DNA of 10,985 bases from SZAS-79 sp038329645 (GCA_038329645.1 JBBQNG010000151.1:1-10985), one strand, 5' to 3'. Shown: positions 1 through 8,296, counted from the stretch's first letter. Program-made: numbers and translations. The notes: generated by a model from the sequence alone, not told the origin.

Positions 1-276
1 TTCCGATTCCAGCATCCTCATGAGTGGATCAAATTCGTTGCGCAGGTATTCCCGACGTTCGGCATATGTTGCGAACTTCGGCTTGATGAAGCCCCAGAAC
101 TCCGAGAGGTCACGACACACATGCACGACCTGCGGGAGCAGCTTCGCAATACGGCGCAGTGCGATCATCTCGCGGCGCAGGTTTTTGTACCGCGAGTCGT
201 CGCCTTCACCGCCAGTTGCACGCGAGACCAGCAAGACCTTTAACGACTCCACCTTGCTTATCAGGTCGTTGTACAT
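1..276 (-). CDS. Abortive-infection family protein, N-terminal part (cut by window edge)
   Basis: An open frame starts at ATG 276-274 and stays open for 92 codons to the left edge, so only the N-terminal part is visible. It starts two bases after the hsdS stop codon, which argues for translational coupling to hsdS. The visible protein is charged and mostly helical. Residues about 55-90 contain CRDLSEFWGFIKPKFATYAE followed by RREYLRNEF, a pattern I associate from memory with proteins annotated as abortive infection family (Abi_C domain at the C-terminus) that often lie beside Type I restriction genes. The Abi_C part itself would lie outside the window, so the family call rests on the N-terminal pattern only. 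The inferred role is an accessory phage-defence factor of the hsd cassette. The reading frame is well supported; the name is moderately supported. Confidence 0.68.
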   Translation of the reverse strand, partial: MYNDLISKVESLKVLLVSRATGGEGDDSRYKNLRREMIALRRIAKLLPQVVHVCRDLSEFWGFIKPKFATYAERREYLRNEFDPLMRMLESE

Positions 277-278
277 TC

Positions 279-1517
<1,239 letters not shown>

Positions 1518-1519
1518 GG

Positions 1520-1603
1520 TCAGGCCTCTAGAATCCATACCACGGCGCCGGCTACGGTTTGTTCAAGGTCGCACGTCTCGGCACTGAGGGTTTTGTTGTT
1601 CAT
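1520..1603 (-). CDS. Small ORF of 27 codons between rhuM and hsdS
   Basis: This short frame is not part of either neighbour. ATG 1603 overlaps the rhuM stop as ATGA, AAGGA at 1608-1612 gives it a ribosome binding site, and its TGA at 1522-1520 lies two bases before the preferred hsdS start. The 27-residue product begins MNNKTLSAETCDLEQ and ends AGAVVWILEA. It has one cysteine, a mildly acidic first half and a short hydrophobic end too small to be a membrane span. I recognise no family. It may be a true microprotein, a leader that carries ribosomes from rhuM to hsdS, or a remnant of a longer gene. The signals for translation are good; evidence that the peptide itself has a function is lacking. 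Confidence 0.5.
   Translation of the reverse strand: MNNKTLSAETCDLEQTVAGAVVWILEA
1525..1529 (-). promoter_or_regulatory. Ribosome binding site deciding the hsdS start
   Basis: On the minus strand this reads AGAGG, seven bases before ATG 1517. It lies inside the last codons of the upstream small ORF. It is the reason for preferring the 412-residue HsdS over the longer form starting at 1538. Confidence 0.6.
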
Positions 1604-2649
1604 TTCTTCCTTCTCTTCTTCTTCGGCTCGAGCGCCGCCGGCAGTCGCTTGATGGCCTTTTCAAACTCACCACCCGCCGCATCGTCCCGCCGGACCCTCC
1701 CTCGGCTGAATTTCTCGTACTCCGACTCCGCCAACTCCTTCGCCATCAGATGCGAGATCTTCCCCGCGTGGGTCAGAATATTGCGATCGTTGATAGTCAA
1801 AAACCCATGGAGCTTGGTGATCCAATCGCCCATATGCATGGGCGCCCGCCGCATGGCCTGGCCTTCGGCAAAAACGAGGTATTGCTCCACCAGATTGTTC
1901 AGGGCCGCCAGTTCCGCTTCGTTGAGGTAGTTCTTGGCGATGGCAACGTCGTCCTTGCGCACCTTCGCGCCGCGCCAGCTGGTCAGGCCCATCTGCGGCT
2001 TGGCGCTGTCGGCACGGGCGTGGATGATTTCCGCTGCAGTCTGGCCGGTGATTGCCCAGTGCATTTTGTTCTGCACGGTCTGGAAGAATTCGATGCTCGC
2101 GGGCTCAGTGGGGTCGTAATCGATGCTGGTGGCGTAGATGTCGGTGATCTTCTGGTAGAACCGCCGCTCGGAGGTGCGGATGTCCTGGATCCGGCGCAGC
2201 AGTTCATCGAAGTAGTCGAAAGGCCGATCGGGGTTCTTCAGCCGTTCGTCGTCCAACACGAAGCCTTTGACGATGAACTCGCGCAGTTTCTGCGTAGCCC
2301 AGATGCGAAAGCGCGTGGCGACGGCGCTTTTGACGCGGTAGCCGACGGAAATGATGGCGTCGAGGTTGTAATGTTCCACCGTACGGGACACCTGCCGTTT
2401 ACCCTCCGGTCGAACTATTAAGTATTCCTTAACGGTTGCCGCCGCCTGCAGTTCGCCTTCCGCGTACACGTTGCGCAGATGCATGCTCACGTTGGGGACG
2501 GTCGTCTGAAATAGCTCTGCCATGTGAGCCTGGGTCAGCCACGCTGTCTCGCCTTCCAGCCGGACATCGATCTTCAGCTTCCCGTCGGCCGTTTGGTAGA
2601 CAAGAAACTGGCCTTTCGACGGCGGATTGGTGTCCACGGACTTGCTCAC
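1600..2649 (-). CDS. rhuM: RhuM family protein of a Type I restriction cassette
   Basis: This 349-residue protein matches the RhuM family (virulence RhuM), commonly found inside Type I restriction operons; its biochemical role is not established. Visible family features are WLTQAHMAELFQTTVPNVSM (about 37-56, helix-turn-helix-like), VEHYNLDAIISVGYRV (91-106), a central region around RFRIWATQKLREFIVKGF (113-130), and TGQTAAEIIHARADSAKP (201-218) with MGLTSW after it. The C-terminus is strongly basic, ending EPKKKRRKK. The start is GTG 2649, overlapping the hsdM stop as GTGA, so translation is probably coupled to hsdM; a weak GGAG lies about 11 bases upstream. It sits between the methylase and specificity genes, so it would be co-expressed with them. 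An accessory or regulatory role in the restriction complex is inference. Confidence 0.92.
   Translation of the reverse strand: MSKSVDTNPPSKGQFLVYQTADGKLKIDVRLEGETAWLTQAHMAELFQTTVPNVSMHLRNVYAEGELQAAATVKEYLIVRPEGKRQVSRTVEHYNLDAIISVGYRVKSAVATRFRIWATQKLREFIVKGFVLDDERLKNPDRPFDYFDELLRRIQDIRTSERRFYQKITDIYATSIDYDPTEPASIEFFQTVQNKMHWAITGQTAAEIIHARADSAKPQMGLTSWRGAKVRKDDVAIAKNYLNEAELAALNNLVEQYLVFAEGQAMRRAPMHMGDWITKLHGFLTINDRNILTHAGKISHLMAKELAESEYEKFSRGRVRRDDAAGGEFEKAIKRLPAALEPKKKRRKK
1608..1612 (-). promoter_or_regulatory. Ribosome binding site of the small ORF, inside the rhuM tail
   Basis: The purine-rich codons for the lysine/arginine end of RhuM contain AAGGA on the minus strand, four bases before ATG 1603. 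The RhuM tail codons therefore also act as a plausible initiation signal for the following frame. Confidence 0.5.
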
Positions 2650-4265
2650 GTTTCGAGAATCTCCGCGACGTTCTTTGCGATCGTCGCTTCCAGTTCGCGC
2701 GCCTGAGCGTTGAGAGTTTCGAGTTCCTCGTTCAGCGCCTCGAGCTGTGCCTTGAAGTCTTCGTCACTCACGGTTTCACCCGGCGCCACGCCCACGTAGC
2801 GCCCAGGATTGAGCGACCAGCCTTGCGCTTCAATGTCCTTGACCGTGGCGGCGCGGCACAGGCCTGCCACGTCGGCGTATTTCGGTTTCTTGCCGAAGAT
2901 TTCCGTGAGCTTCGCCCCGGCTTCCTCACCACCGAGGGTCAGGTCGAGTGCCTCGCCACGATAGAGGCGGACGAGGTTGGCGATGAAACCGATCTGCGCG
3001 GGCGTCCAGTCCCGATGCGCCCGATCGATCTGCCGGTAGATATGACGGGCATCGATGAACAGCACGCTGTCGGCGCGAGTCGTCCCGGCTTTGCCCCTGT
3101 CCAGGAACCACAGAGTGCAGGGCAGCGTAACGGTATAGAACAGGTTCGGGCCGACGGCAACCATTACGTCCACCGCGCGGGCTTCGATGAGTTTCTTGCG
3201 CAGCTCCTGCTCGGAACTGCGGGCGTCGGAAGCCGAGTTTGCCATGACGAACCCGGCGCGGCCCGTCTTGTTCAGCGACGAGTAGAAGAGTTGGATCCAG
3301 AGGTAGTTGGCGTTGTCGGTATTCGGCATGCCGAAAGGAAAACGGCGGCCGGGACCTACGGAGTCCTTCAACCGCTCCTTGTCCACGGCGTTGACGTTGA
3401 ATGGCGGATTGGCCAGCACGAAGTCGAACTGGCCGACCGCGGCGTGCGGATCGTCGTAGTAGCTGTTGACGTTGCCGCCGTGCCGGATGTCGCCTTCGAG
3501 CCCATGCACCGCGAGGTTCAGGCGGCACAGGCGCCCGGTCTCGTCGGTCTTTTCGACGCCGCAGATGGCCAGCTCGGCGGCGGGATTCTTCTTGTGCTCA
3601 GCCACGAACCGCGCACTCGAGACAAACATGCCGCCCGATCCGCAGGCGGGATCGAGGATGCGCCCGTGGTAGGGCTCGATCACCTCGGTAAGAAGGCGGA
3701 CGATGCTGCTTGGGGTATAGAACTCGCCGCCCTTCTGACCTTCGGTGCGGGCAAACTCGCCGAGAAAATACTCATAGATCCGGCCGAACGCGTCGTAGTC
3801 CGCAGTGGCGGGAATCTCGGAGACCTTCTTGAGCAGTTCCTTGAGCAGGGTGCTCGTAAAGAGGTTGTAGGTCTTGGGCAGCACGCCGGCAAGCTGTGGG
3901 TTGTGCTTTTCGATGTCCCGCATGGCGGCATTGATCTTCGCGCCGATGTCGTCGGCCTCGGGTCGGTTCAGCAGGTACGCGAATCGCGCCTCGGCGGGCA
4001 GGTAGAGGATGCCCTCTGCATGGTACGCGGCGGGTTCCTCCACACGGCTGCCGCGCCGGGCAGATGCCCCGGCCTTCTCAAGCAGTGCTCGCTGCGCGGT
4101 GAAGCGGACTTCGGCAAAGCGCAGGAAGATGAGGCCAAGAATCGGGCCCGAATATTCCTGCGCCTTGAGGCCCGAGTTGGCGCGGAACTGGTCGGCGGAA
4201 TCCCACAGCCGTTTTTCGAGCGTCGCGGCGGCGGTGTCTTTCTCGGACGGGGCTATCCAGAGCAT
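2646..4265 (-). CDS. hsdM: Type I restriction-modification DNA methyltransferase subunit M
   Basis: HsdM transfers a methyl group from S-adenosylmethionine to adenine N6 in the target set by HsdS. The 539-residue product has the N-terminal helical domain (TLEKRLWDSADQFRANSGLK, 15-34, and YSGPILGLIFLRFAEVRF, 38-55), the AdoMet motif DPACGSGGM (205-213) preceded by GGEFYTPSSIVRLL, and the catalytic NPPF (286-289). The C-terminal helix (about 503-530, EALNEELETLNAQARELEA) is coiled-coil-like, as expected for contacts with HsdS. I chose ATG 4265 because MLWIAPSEKD is the usual beginning of this subfamily; the frame stays open upstream to 4484, but those codons lie across the promoter and the divergent tctC start and look non-coding. 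It is the first gene of the cassette. Confidence 0.96.
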   Translation of the reverse strand: MLWIAPSEKDTAAATLEKRLWDSADQFRANSGLKAQEYSGPILGLIFLRFAEVRFTAQRALLEKAGASARRGSRVEEPAAYHAEGILYLPAEARFAYLLNRPEADDIGAKINAAMRDIEKHNPQLAGVLPKTYNLFTSTLLKELLKKVSEIPATADYDAFGRIYEYFLGEFARTEGQKGGEFYTPSSIVRLLTEVIEPYHGRILDPACGSGGMFVSSARFVAEHKKNPAAELAICGVEKTDETGRLCRLNLAVHGLEGDIRHGGNVNSYYDDPHAAVGQFDFVLANPPFNVNAVDKERLKDSVGPGRRFPFGMPNTDNANYLWIQLFYSSLNKTGRAGFVMANSASDARSSEQELRKKLIEARAVDVMVAVGPNLFYTVTLPCTLWFLDRGKAGTTRADSVLFIDARHIYRQIDRAHRDWTPAQIGFIANLVRLYRGEALDLTLGGEEAGAKLTEIFGKKPKYADVAGLCRAATVKDIEAQGWSLNPGRYVGVAPGETVSDEDFKAQLEALNEELETLNAQARELEATIAKNVAEILET

Positions 4266-4326
4266 TGGGTCAGGGTTTCCATTCTGGGTTTGCGTGCTTT
4301 TTGAATGCTTTTGTCGCGCGCCTTTG

Positions 4327-4355
4327 ACTATGGCAGAGGGCCAAAACCGGGTCAA
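4327..4355 (-). promoter_or_regulatory. Predicted sigma-70-type promoter of the hsdM cassette
   Basis: On the minus strand TTGACC (4355-4350, five of six consensus bases) is followed after exactly 17 bases by CATAGT (4332-4327, four of six). Transcription would start near 4320, giving a leader of about 55 bases before the hsdM ATG. No better promoter was seen in the divergent region for this strand. Confidence 0.55.
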
Positions 4356-4364
4356 TCGACCGGT
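4346..4364. repeat. Imperfect palindrome overlapping the hsdM -35 box
   Basis: The arms ACCGGGTC and GACCGGT pair over seven bases with one bulged G, around a four-base centre AATC. The repeat covers the TTGACC box of the predicted hsdM promoter and lies about 60-80 bases upstream of tctC. This is the size and placement of an operator for a dimeric regulator, but no regulator gene is in the window to link it to. Confidence 0.35.
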
Positions 4365-4393
4365 ACAAGGCGAAGTGACGAACCGCAGAGTCT

Positions 4394-4413
4394 CTCGATC
4401 ATTTATTATCGAG
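4394..4413. repeat. Perfect 6-base inverted repeat before the tctC ribosome binding site
   Basis: CTCGAT and ATCGAG flank an AT-rich eight-base centre (CATTTATT), three bases before AGGAGG of the first tctC. The centre and right arm include TATTAT, a possible -10-like hexamer without a convincing -35. It could be an operator for the receptor operon or a small hairpin in the leader. Either role is inference. Confidence 0.35.
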
Positions 4414-4416
4414 CCC

Positions 4417-4422
4417 AGGAGG
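4417..4422 (+). promoter_or_regulatory. Strong ribosome binding site of the first tctC
   Basis: A full AGGAGG stands four bases before ATG 4427. It supports that start and high translation of the first receptor gene. Confidence 0.75.
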
Positions 4423-4426
4423 AAGG

Positions 4427-5392
4427 ATGAAAAAAATATTGCTCTTCGTGTCGGCCTTGGTTGCCGCATGGGTTGGCGCAACACAGGCGCAGACCTACCC
4501 CACCAAACCCATTCGCCTGGTGGTGCCCTTCGCGCCCGGTGGCAGCTCGTCGATCGTGGCGCGCGCGGTGGCGCACGAGATGGAAAAGGGCCTCGGCCAG
4601 TCCATCATCGTCGACAACAAGCCCGGCGGGGGCGGCAACCTCGCCATGCTGGAGGTCGCGAAAGCCGACCCGGACGGCTACACGCTGATCATCGGACACG
4701 TCGGGTCGCTTGCGATGAACCCTTTCATGTACTCGAAACTGCCTTACGACGTGGACCGCGATTTCGCGCCCATTTCGCTGCTCGCGATCGTGCCTGCAAT
4801 CTTCGTGGTGCACGAAAGCGTGCCGGCGAAGAACCTGCGCGAGTTCGTTGCGCTGGCCAAGAAGGAGCCGGGCAAGCTCTATTACGGCAGCGCCGGCAAT
4901 GGTTCGGCCGGGCACCTGGCGATGGAATACCTGAAGCAGGTCACCGGCATCGATATCCAGCACGTGCCTTACAAGGGCACCGGCCCCAACGTTATCGACC
5001 TTGTGGCCGGCCGCACGCAGGCGGCTTCGGCCGGCACGCCCCCGCTCATGCCGCACGTGAAGTCGGGCAAGCTGCGCGTGATTGCCGTCGGCACGCCCAA
5101 ACGCCTGCATAGTTTGCCGGACGTGGGGACGGTGGCCGAGCAGGGCTATCCCGGCTTCGAGACTTCGCAGTGGTACGGTCTGAACGGCCCGGGGAAAATG
5201 CCCGAAGCCGTGGTCAGCCGGCTCGCGACCGAGGCGGCCAAAGCGGCAAGGAGCACTTCGGTGGCCGAACGTTTCGCGGCCGACGACGCCGAGGCCGTTG
5301 GCTCTACGCCGGCAGAGTACGCTGCGTTCATCAAGAAAGAGCAGGAGCGCTGGGGCAAGGTCGTGCGCGCCGCTGGCGTGAAGGCCGACTGA
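4427..5392 (+). CDS. tctC: Bug-family (TctC) tripartite tricarboxylate transporter receptor
   Basis: This periplasmic receptor would bind a small carboxylate and deliver it to a TctAB-type permease, or act as a sensor. The 321-residue product starts with a Sec signal peptide (1-21, cleavage expected after ATQA, giving QTYPTKPIRLVVPF). Bug landmarks are VPFAPGG (33-39), DNKPGGGGNLA (63-73), DPDGYTL (81-87), YGSAGNGSAGHLAME (153-167) and HVPYKGTGP (179-187), and length is normal for the family. The usual PGGSTDIVAR appears here as PGGSSSIVAR, so the aspartate of the first carboxylate-binding loop is serine. It is the first gene of a three-receptor run and is divergent from hsdM. No tctA or tctB is nearby, as is common for Bug genes. 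The ligand cannot be assigned. Confidence 0.94.
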   Translation: MKKILLFVSALVAAWVGATQAQTYPTKPIRLVVPFAPGGSSSIVARAVAHEMEKGLGQSIIVDNKPGGGGNLAMLEVAKADPDGYTLIIGHVGSLAMNPFMYSKLPYDVDRDFAPISLLAIVPAIFVVHESVPAKNLREFVALAKKEPGKLYYGSAGNGSAGHLAMEYLKQVTGIDIQHVPYKGTGPNVIDLVAGRTQAASAGTPPLMPHVKSGKLRVIAVGTPKRLHSLPDVGTVAEQGYPGFETSQWYGLNGPGKMPEAVVSRLATEAAKAARSTSVAERFAADDAEAVGSTPAEYAAFIKKEQERWGKVVRAAGVKAD

Positions 5393-5409
5393 CAACCAAG
5401 GGGGACGCC

Positions 5410-6432
5410 ATGAAAAGACGCGACATTCTCAAAGGCGCGGCTGCCGCCGCCACGCTGGGTTTTCCGGCGATACTGCGCGCGCAGCAGTACAAGGCCGAGT
5501 ACAAGATGTCCACCGTTGTCCCGCCGGCGTTCGCGTGGGGCAAGGGTGGCGAGATCTTCGCCAGCATCGTCCGCGACAAGACCAACGGACGCATCAACAT
5601 CAAGCAATACCCGGGCTCGTCGCTGGTGCAGGGCGACCAGACGCGCGAATTCTCCGCCATGCGCCAGGGCATCATCGACGTGCTGTGCGGCGCGCCGGTC
5701 AACTGGGCGGGCACGGTGCGGCAGCTGGGCGTGTTCACGCTGCCGTTCATCACGCCCGACCACAAGGCGCTCGACGCGGTCCTCAATTCGCCCGCGGTGA
5801 TGAACGACTATTTCGACCTCGTGCGCAAGGCCGGCGCCGAGCCGCTGGCGGTGGGCGAAACCGGCTTTCGCCAGATCAGCAATTCAAAGCGCCCCATCCT
5901 CAAGCCCGAGGACATGAAGGGCATCAAGATTCGCGTGGTCGGCAGCCCGATGTACGGCGAGATCATGAACGGCATGGGCGCCAATCCCACTTTCATGAGC
6001 TGGGCCGACGCGCAGCCGGCGCTTGCGTCGGGCGCGGTCGACGGGCAGGAAAACCCGCTCGAGGTTTTCCTCGCCGCAAAGATCCAGAACCTGGGGCAGA
6101 AATTCGTCACCAAGTGGAACTACTCGAACGACATCCTCCTGTTTGCCATTGCCAGCCCCGTGTGGCAGAGCTGGAACGCCCAGGACCAGAAGATCGTGCG
6201 CGAATCGGCGCAGGAAGCGGCAAAGCAGCAGATCGCGCTGGTGAGGAAGCTGTTCGCCGAGGACGTGGAAAAGGTGCGCGCGCTCGGCGTCAACGTGCAT
6301 GTCCCGACTGCTGCGGAGATGAAGGAGTGGCAGATCGCGACGCGCCGCACCTACGCGCGCTGGAAAGTGCAGATCGAGCCGAACCTGATCGGCAAGATCG
6401 AACAGGTGGTGGAGGCGACCAGGAAGGCCTGA
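5410..6432 (+). CDS. dctP: DctP-type TRAP transporter substrate-binding protein
   Basis: This 340-residue protein is the periplasmic receptor type of TRAP carboxylate transporters. Its leader has a twin-arginine pattern (KRRDILKG, 2-9, then an alanine-rich stretch ending near ILRAQ at 25), so export by Tat is likely. Landmarks of the fold are GFRQISNSKRPI (152-163), MKGIKIRVVGSP (169-180), and the stretch from ASGAVDGQ to ENPLEVF (206-220). By comparison with SiaP, R154, R175 and N215 align with the residues that hold the ligand carboxylate, so binding looks intact. The start at 5410 follows AAGGGGGA by four bases and gives the expected leader; the frame is open further upstream inside tctC but lacks signals there. 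It lies 17 bases after tctC with no TRAP membrane subunits (DctQ, DctM) in view. Confidence 0.94.
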   Translation: MKRRDILKGAAAAATLGFPAILRAQQYKAEYKMSTVVPPAFAWGKGGEIFASIVRDKTNGRINIKQYPGSSLVQGDQTREFSAMRQGIIDVLCGAPVNWAGTVRQLGVFTLPFITPDHKALDAVLNSPAVMNDYFDLVRKAGAEPLAVGETGFRQISNSKRPILKPEDMKGIKIRVVGSPMYGEIMNGMGANPTFMSWADAQPALASGAVDGQENPLEVFLAAKIQNLGQKFVTKWNYSNDILLFAIASPVWQSWNAQDQKIVRESAQEAAKQQIALVRKLFAEDVEKVRALGVNVHVPTAAEMKEWQIATRRTYARWKVQIEPNLIGKIEQVVEATRKA

Positions 6433-6462
6433 ACGCGGCTGGACAATGGCAGCATCTAGTCT

Positions 6463-6469
6463 GGGGAGG
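6463..6469 (+). promoter_or_regulatory. Ribosome binding site of the second tctC
   Basis: GGGGAGG lies five bases before ATG 6475 and supports that start. The 42-base gap after dctP shows no clear terminator, so the third receptor probably shares the transcript. Confidence 0.6.
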
Positions 6470-6474
6470 CAAGC

Positions 6475-7452
6475 ATGCGTTACAACAGACCCGTTATCTG
6501 CAGCTTCGGGGCGGCAGCCGCCGCGCTGCTACTCGTGGCTGCGCCGCTATGCGCGCAGCAGGCCGGCAAGTACCCGCAAAAGCCGGTCATCATGCTCGTG
6601 GGCTATGGCGCGGGCGGCGCAACCGATATTTGCATGCGCGTGATTGCGCAGGGCGCCTCCGCTGAACTCGGCCAGAACGTGCTGGTAGAGAACAAGCCCG
6701 GGGCCGGTTCGTCAGTGTCGATCGCGCAACTCGTTGCGCGCGCGCCGGACGGCTACACCATCGCGTCCTTTTCCTCGGGGGCGCTGATTAACCAGTTCCT
6801 GCGCAAGGACATCACCTACGATGTCCTAAAGGACCTCACCCCTATCATGCACGTCGCGCAGTACCAGGCGGGCATTGTCGTGCGGCCGGACGCGCCGTGG
6901 AAAAACGTCGCCGAACTCGTCGCCTACGCCAGGAGCAAGCCCGATGCGATCCGCTACGGCACCGCGGGCGTCGGCACCCAGCAGCACCTGACCATGCTGC
7001 GACTCGGCCAGCTGACCGGCGCGCGCTGGGTGCATGTTCCGTACAAGAACGGGCCCGAGGCGATTATCTCCCTCGAGCGCGGCGACACCGAAGTTCTGGC
7101 GCAGACGGCCGAATGGGCCACGCATGTGCGGGATGGCCGGCTCAAGTTGCTCGCCATGTTCACCGAAACGCGCGTGCCGGATTTTCCCGATGCGCCGACG
7201 CTGGTCGAGTCCGGTTTCAACCTCACGGCGCCGAGCATGCTGGGGCTGGTCGGGCCCAGGGACATGGATCCCGGCGTCGTCGAATCGCTCCATGCCGCAT
7301 TCAGGAAGGCAATGCAGACCGACAAATTCAAGGAATGCGCGTACCGCTTCGGCCTGAAGCCCGACTACCGCGGCCCTGCGGCCTATCGGGACTTCATCCA
7401 GGGACTGGTCGGCGCATGGGGCCCGACGATACGCTCGGTGGCAACCGAGTAA
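6475..7452 (+). CDS. tctC: Second Bug-family (TctC) receptor
   Basis: This is a 325-residue periplasmic carboxylate receptor of the same family as the one at 4427. A Sec signal peptide covers about 1-27 (hydrophobic core AAAAALLLVAAPL); the cysteine at 26 is not in a proper lipobox, so a soluble rather than lipidated protein is expected. Bug landmarks are YGAGGATDI (44-52), ENKPGAGSS (72-80), APDGYTI (90-96), YGTAGVGTQQHLTM (161-174) and HVPYKNGPEA (187-196). Here the first binding loop keeps its aspartate (GGATD), unlike the first receptor. Overall similarity between the two is confined to family motifs, so they look like separately acquired members rather than a recent tandem copy. It ends the plus-strand block and converges on mipA. 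Confidence 0.93.
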   Translation: MRYNRPVICSFGAAAAALLLVAAPLCAQQAGKYPQKPVIMLVGYGAGGATDICMRVIAQGASAELGQNVLVENKPGAGSSVSIAQLVARAPDGYTIASFSSGALINQFLRKDITYDVLKDLTPIMHVAQYQAGIVVRPDAPWKNVAELVAYARSKPDAIRYGTAGVGTQQHLTMLRLGQLTGARWVHVPYKNGPEAIISLERGDTEVLAQTAEWATHVRDGRLKLLAMFTETRVPDFPDAPTLVESGFNLTAPSMLGLVGPRDMDPGVVESLHAAFRKAMQTDKFKECAYRFGLKPDYRGPAAYRDFIQGLVGAWGPTIRSVATE

Positions 7453-7483
7453 GCCGCACCGCGTCTGGTGATCGCATCAAGGG

Positions 7484-7534
7484 CCGAAACGCTTCCGCAT
7501 TCTCATCGCGTGATAAGCCGTGCTGCGGTTTCGG
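7484..7534. repeat. Inverted repeat between convergent genes, possible terminator element
   Basis: CCGAAAC (7484-7490) and GTTTCGG (7528-7534) form a perfect seven-base inverted repeat with a 37-base centre. It fills most of the 82-base gap between the second tctC and mipA, ending exactly at the mipA stop codon. The long centre and lack of a T-run make it a poor intrinsic terminator, but its place between convergent operons fits a transcription-end function. Confidence 0.3.
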
Positions 7535-8296
7535 TCAAAGATTCCTGCCGATCCCGAGATACAAAAACGGGATCTCGCGCCGTTCGACAATCGGGCTCGC
7601 CGCGGCGCTCGCGCCCAGCCGAGTCAAATTCCCGCCGAACATGAGCGCGTAGTCCTTGCTGAAGTTGTACTGTCCGGTGAGCCAGAACGTGGCGCTCGTA
7701 GCCCCCCGGGGCGTGTAGGCCGGGCGCAGTGCCGTCGCCTCTGTGGGCGTCACGCCGAAGTAGTAGTTGATGACCTTCGAATCGGCGCGCGAGAATTCCA
7801 ATGCGCCGTTCAGCTCCCAGCGGGATTCCTTGTGCAGCGGCCGCGTGAGCAGGAGGTCGCCGTAGCCGCCGCGGCTCGCATTGCTGAGGTCGGTGAAATA
7901 GCCGACGCTCATCGAGCCCCAGTCGTTTTCCGCGTTGTAGGTCAACCCGCCGAACAGGCTGCTACGCCGGGTCGCCATTCCGGCCAGGCGGGGACCATCG
8001 CCCGAACCGAAGCCAATGCGCGGCTCCACCGCGATGCTCAGGCCCTGCTTCTTGTCGGCGCTGCCCCAGAAATAGGCGCCCGCGCGATACAGGTCGACGT
8101 AGAGCCAGTCGTTGTAGTCGACGTAGGCGATCGGCAGCGGCAGCGCTTCGAGCTTCTTGCCGCCGGCGTATTTGGGGAAAAAGACGGGCCCGGCGCCGAC
8201 GGTCCCGGTCCAGCCCGGCTTTTCAGGGGTGGTTTGGGCGAACGCGTTGGCGCATGCCAGGAGGGCAAGCAAGCTTCCCCCAATCAAGGTTCTCAT
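7535..8296 (-). CDS. mipA: MipA/OmpV family outer-membrane protein
   Basis: This predicted beta-barrel outer-membrane protein has 253 residues. The signal peptide spans 1-20 (MRTLIGGSLLALLACANAFA). Family features are the early GAGPVFFPKYAGGKK (34-48) followed by LPLPIAYVDYNDWLYVD, alternating hydrophobic and polar strands throughout, and INYYFGVTPTEA (176-187), the typical NYYFGV motif. The C-terminus ends GIGRNL with leucine instead of the usual terminal phenylalanine. The start ATG 8296 overlaps the cupin stop as ATGA; the frame is open to 8359, but the signal peptide then would be internal. MipA was named for interaction with the murein machinery, while other family members act in permeation or antibiotic response. 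Coupling to a catabolic operon suggests a solute-entry role here, which is inference. Confidence 0.87.
   Translation of the reverse strand: MRTLIGGSLLALLACANAFAQTTPEKPGWTGTVGAGPVFFPKYAGGKKLEALPLPIAYVDYNDWLYVDLYRAGAYFWGSADKKQGLSIAVEPRIGFGSGDGPRLAGMATRRSSLFGGLTYNAENDWGSMSVGYFTDLSNASRGGYGDLLLTRPLHKESRWELNGALEFSRADSKVINYYFGVTPTEATALRPAYTPRGATSATFWLTGQYNFSKDYALMFGGNLTRLGASAAASPIVERREIPFLYLGIGRNL

Noticed and set aside
1518..1538. HsdS start at ATG 1538
   Set aside because: No ribosome binding site precedes it, and it adds seven residues before the usual S-subunit beginning. ATG 1517 has AGAGG and fits the coupling with the small ORF.
2436..4304. 622-codon open frame on the plus strand opposite hsdM
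   Set aside because: It is the antisense shadow of hsdM and part of rhuM. Its translation is rich in arginine, alanine and glycine with no domain, whereas the minus strand has complete methylase motifs.
4324..4352. TTGACT at 4324-4329 as a plus-strand -35 box for tctC
   Set aside because: No acceptable -10 hexamer lies 16-18 bases downstream, so I do not call a tctC promoter here.
4266..4484. Longer HsdM starting upstream of ATG 4265
   Set aside because: The extension runs through the predicted promoter, both inverted repeats and the start of the divergent tctC, and has no similarity to HsdM N-termini.
5170..5409. Longer DctP starting inside tctC
   Set aside because: The twin-arginine signal peptide begins at 5410 with a good ribosome binding site. 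The extension is an out-of-frame reading of tctC.
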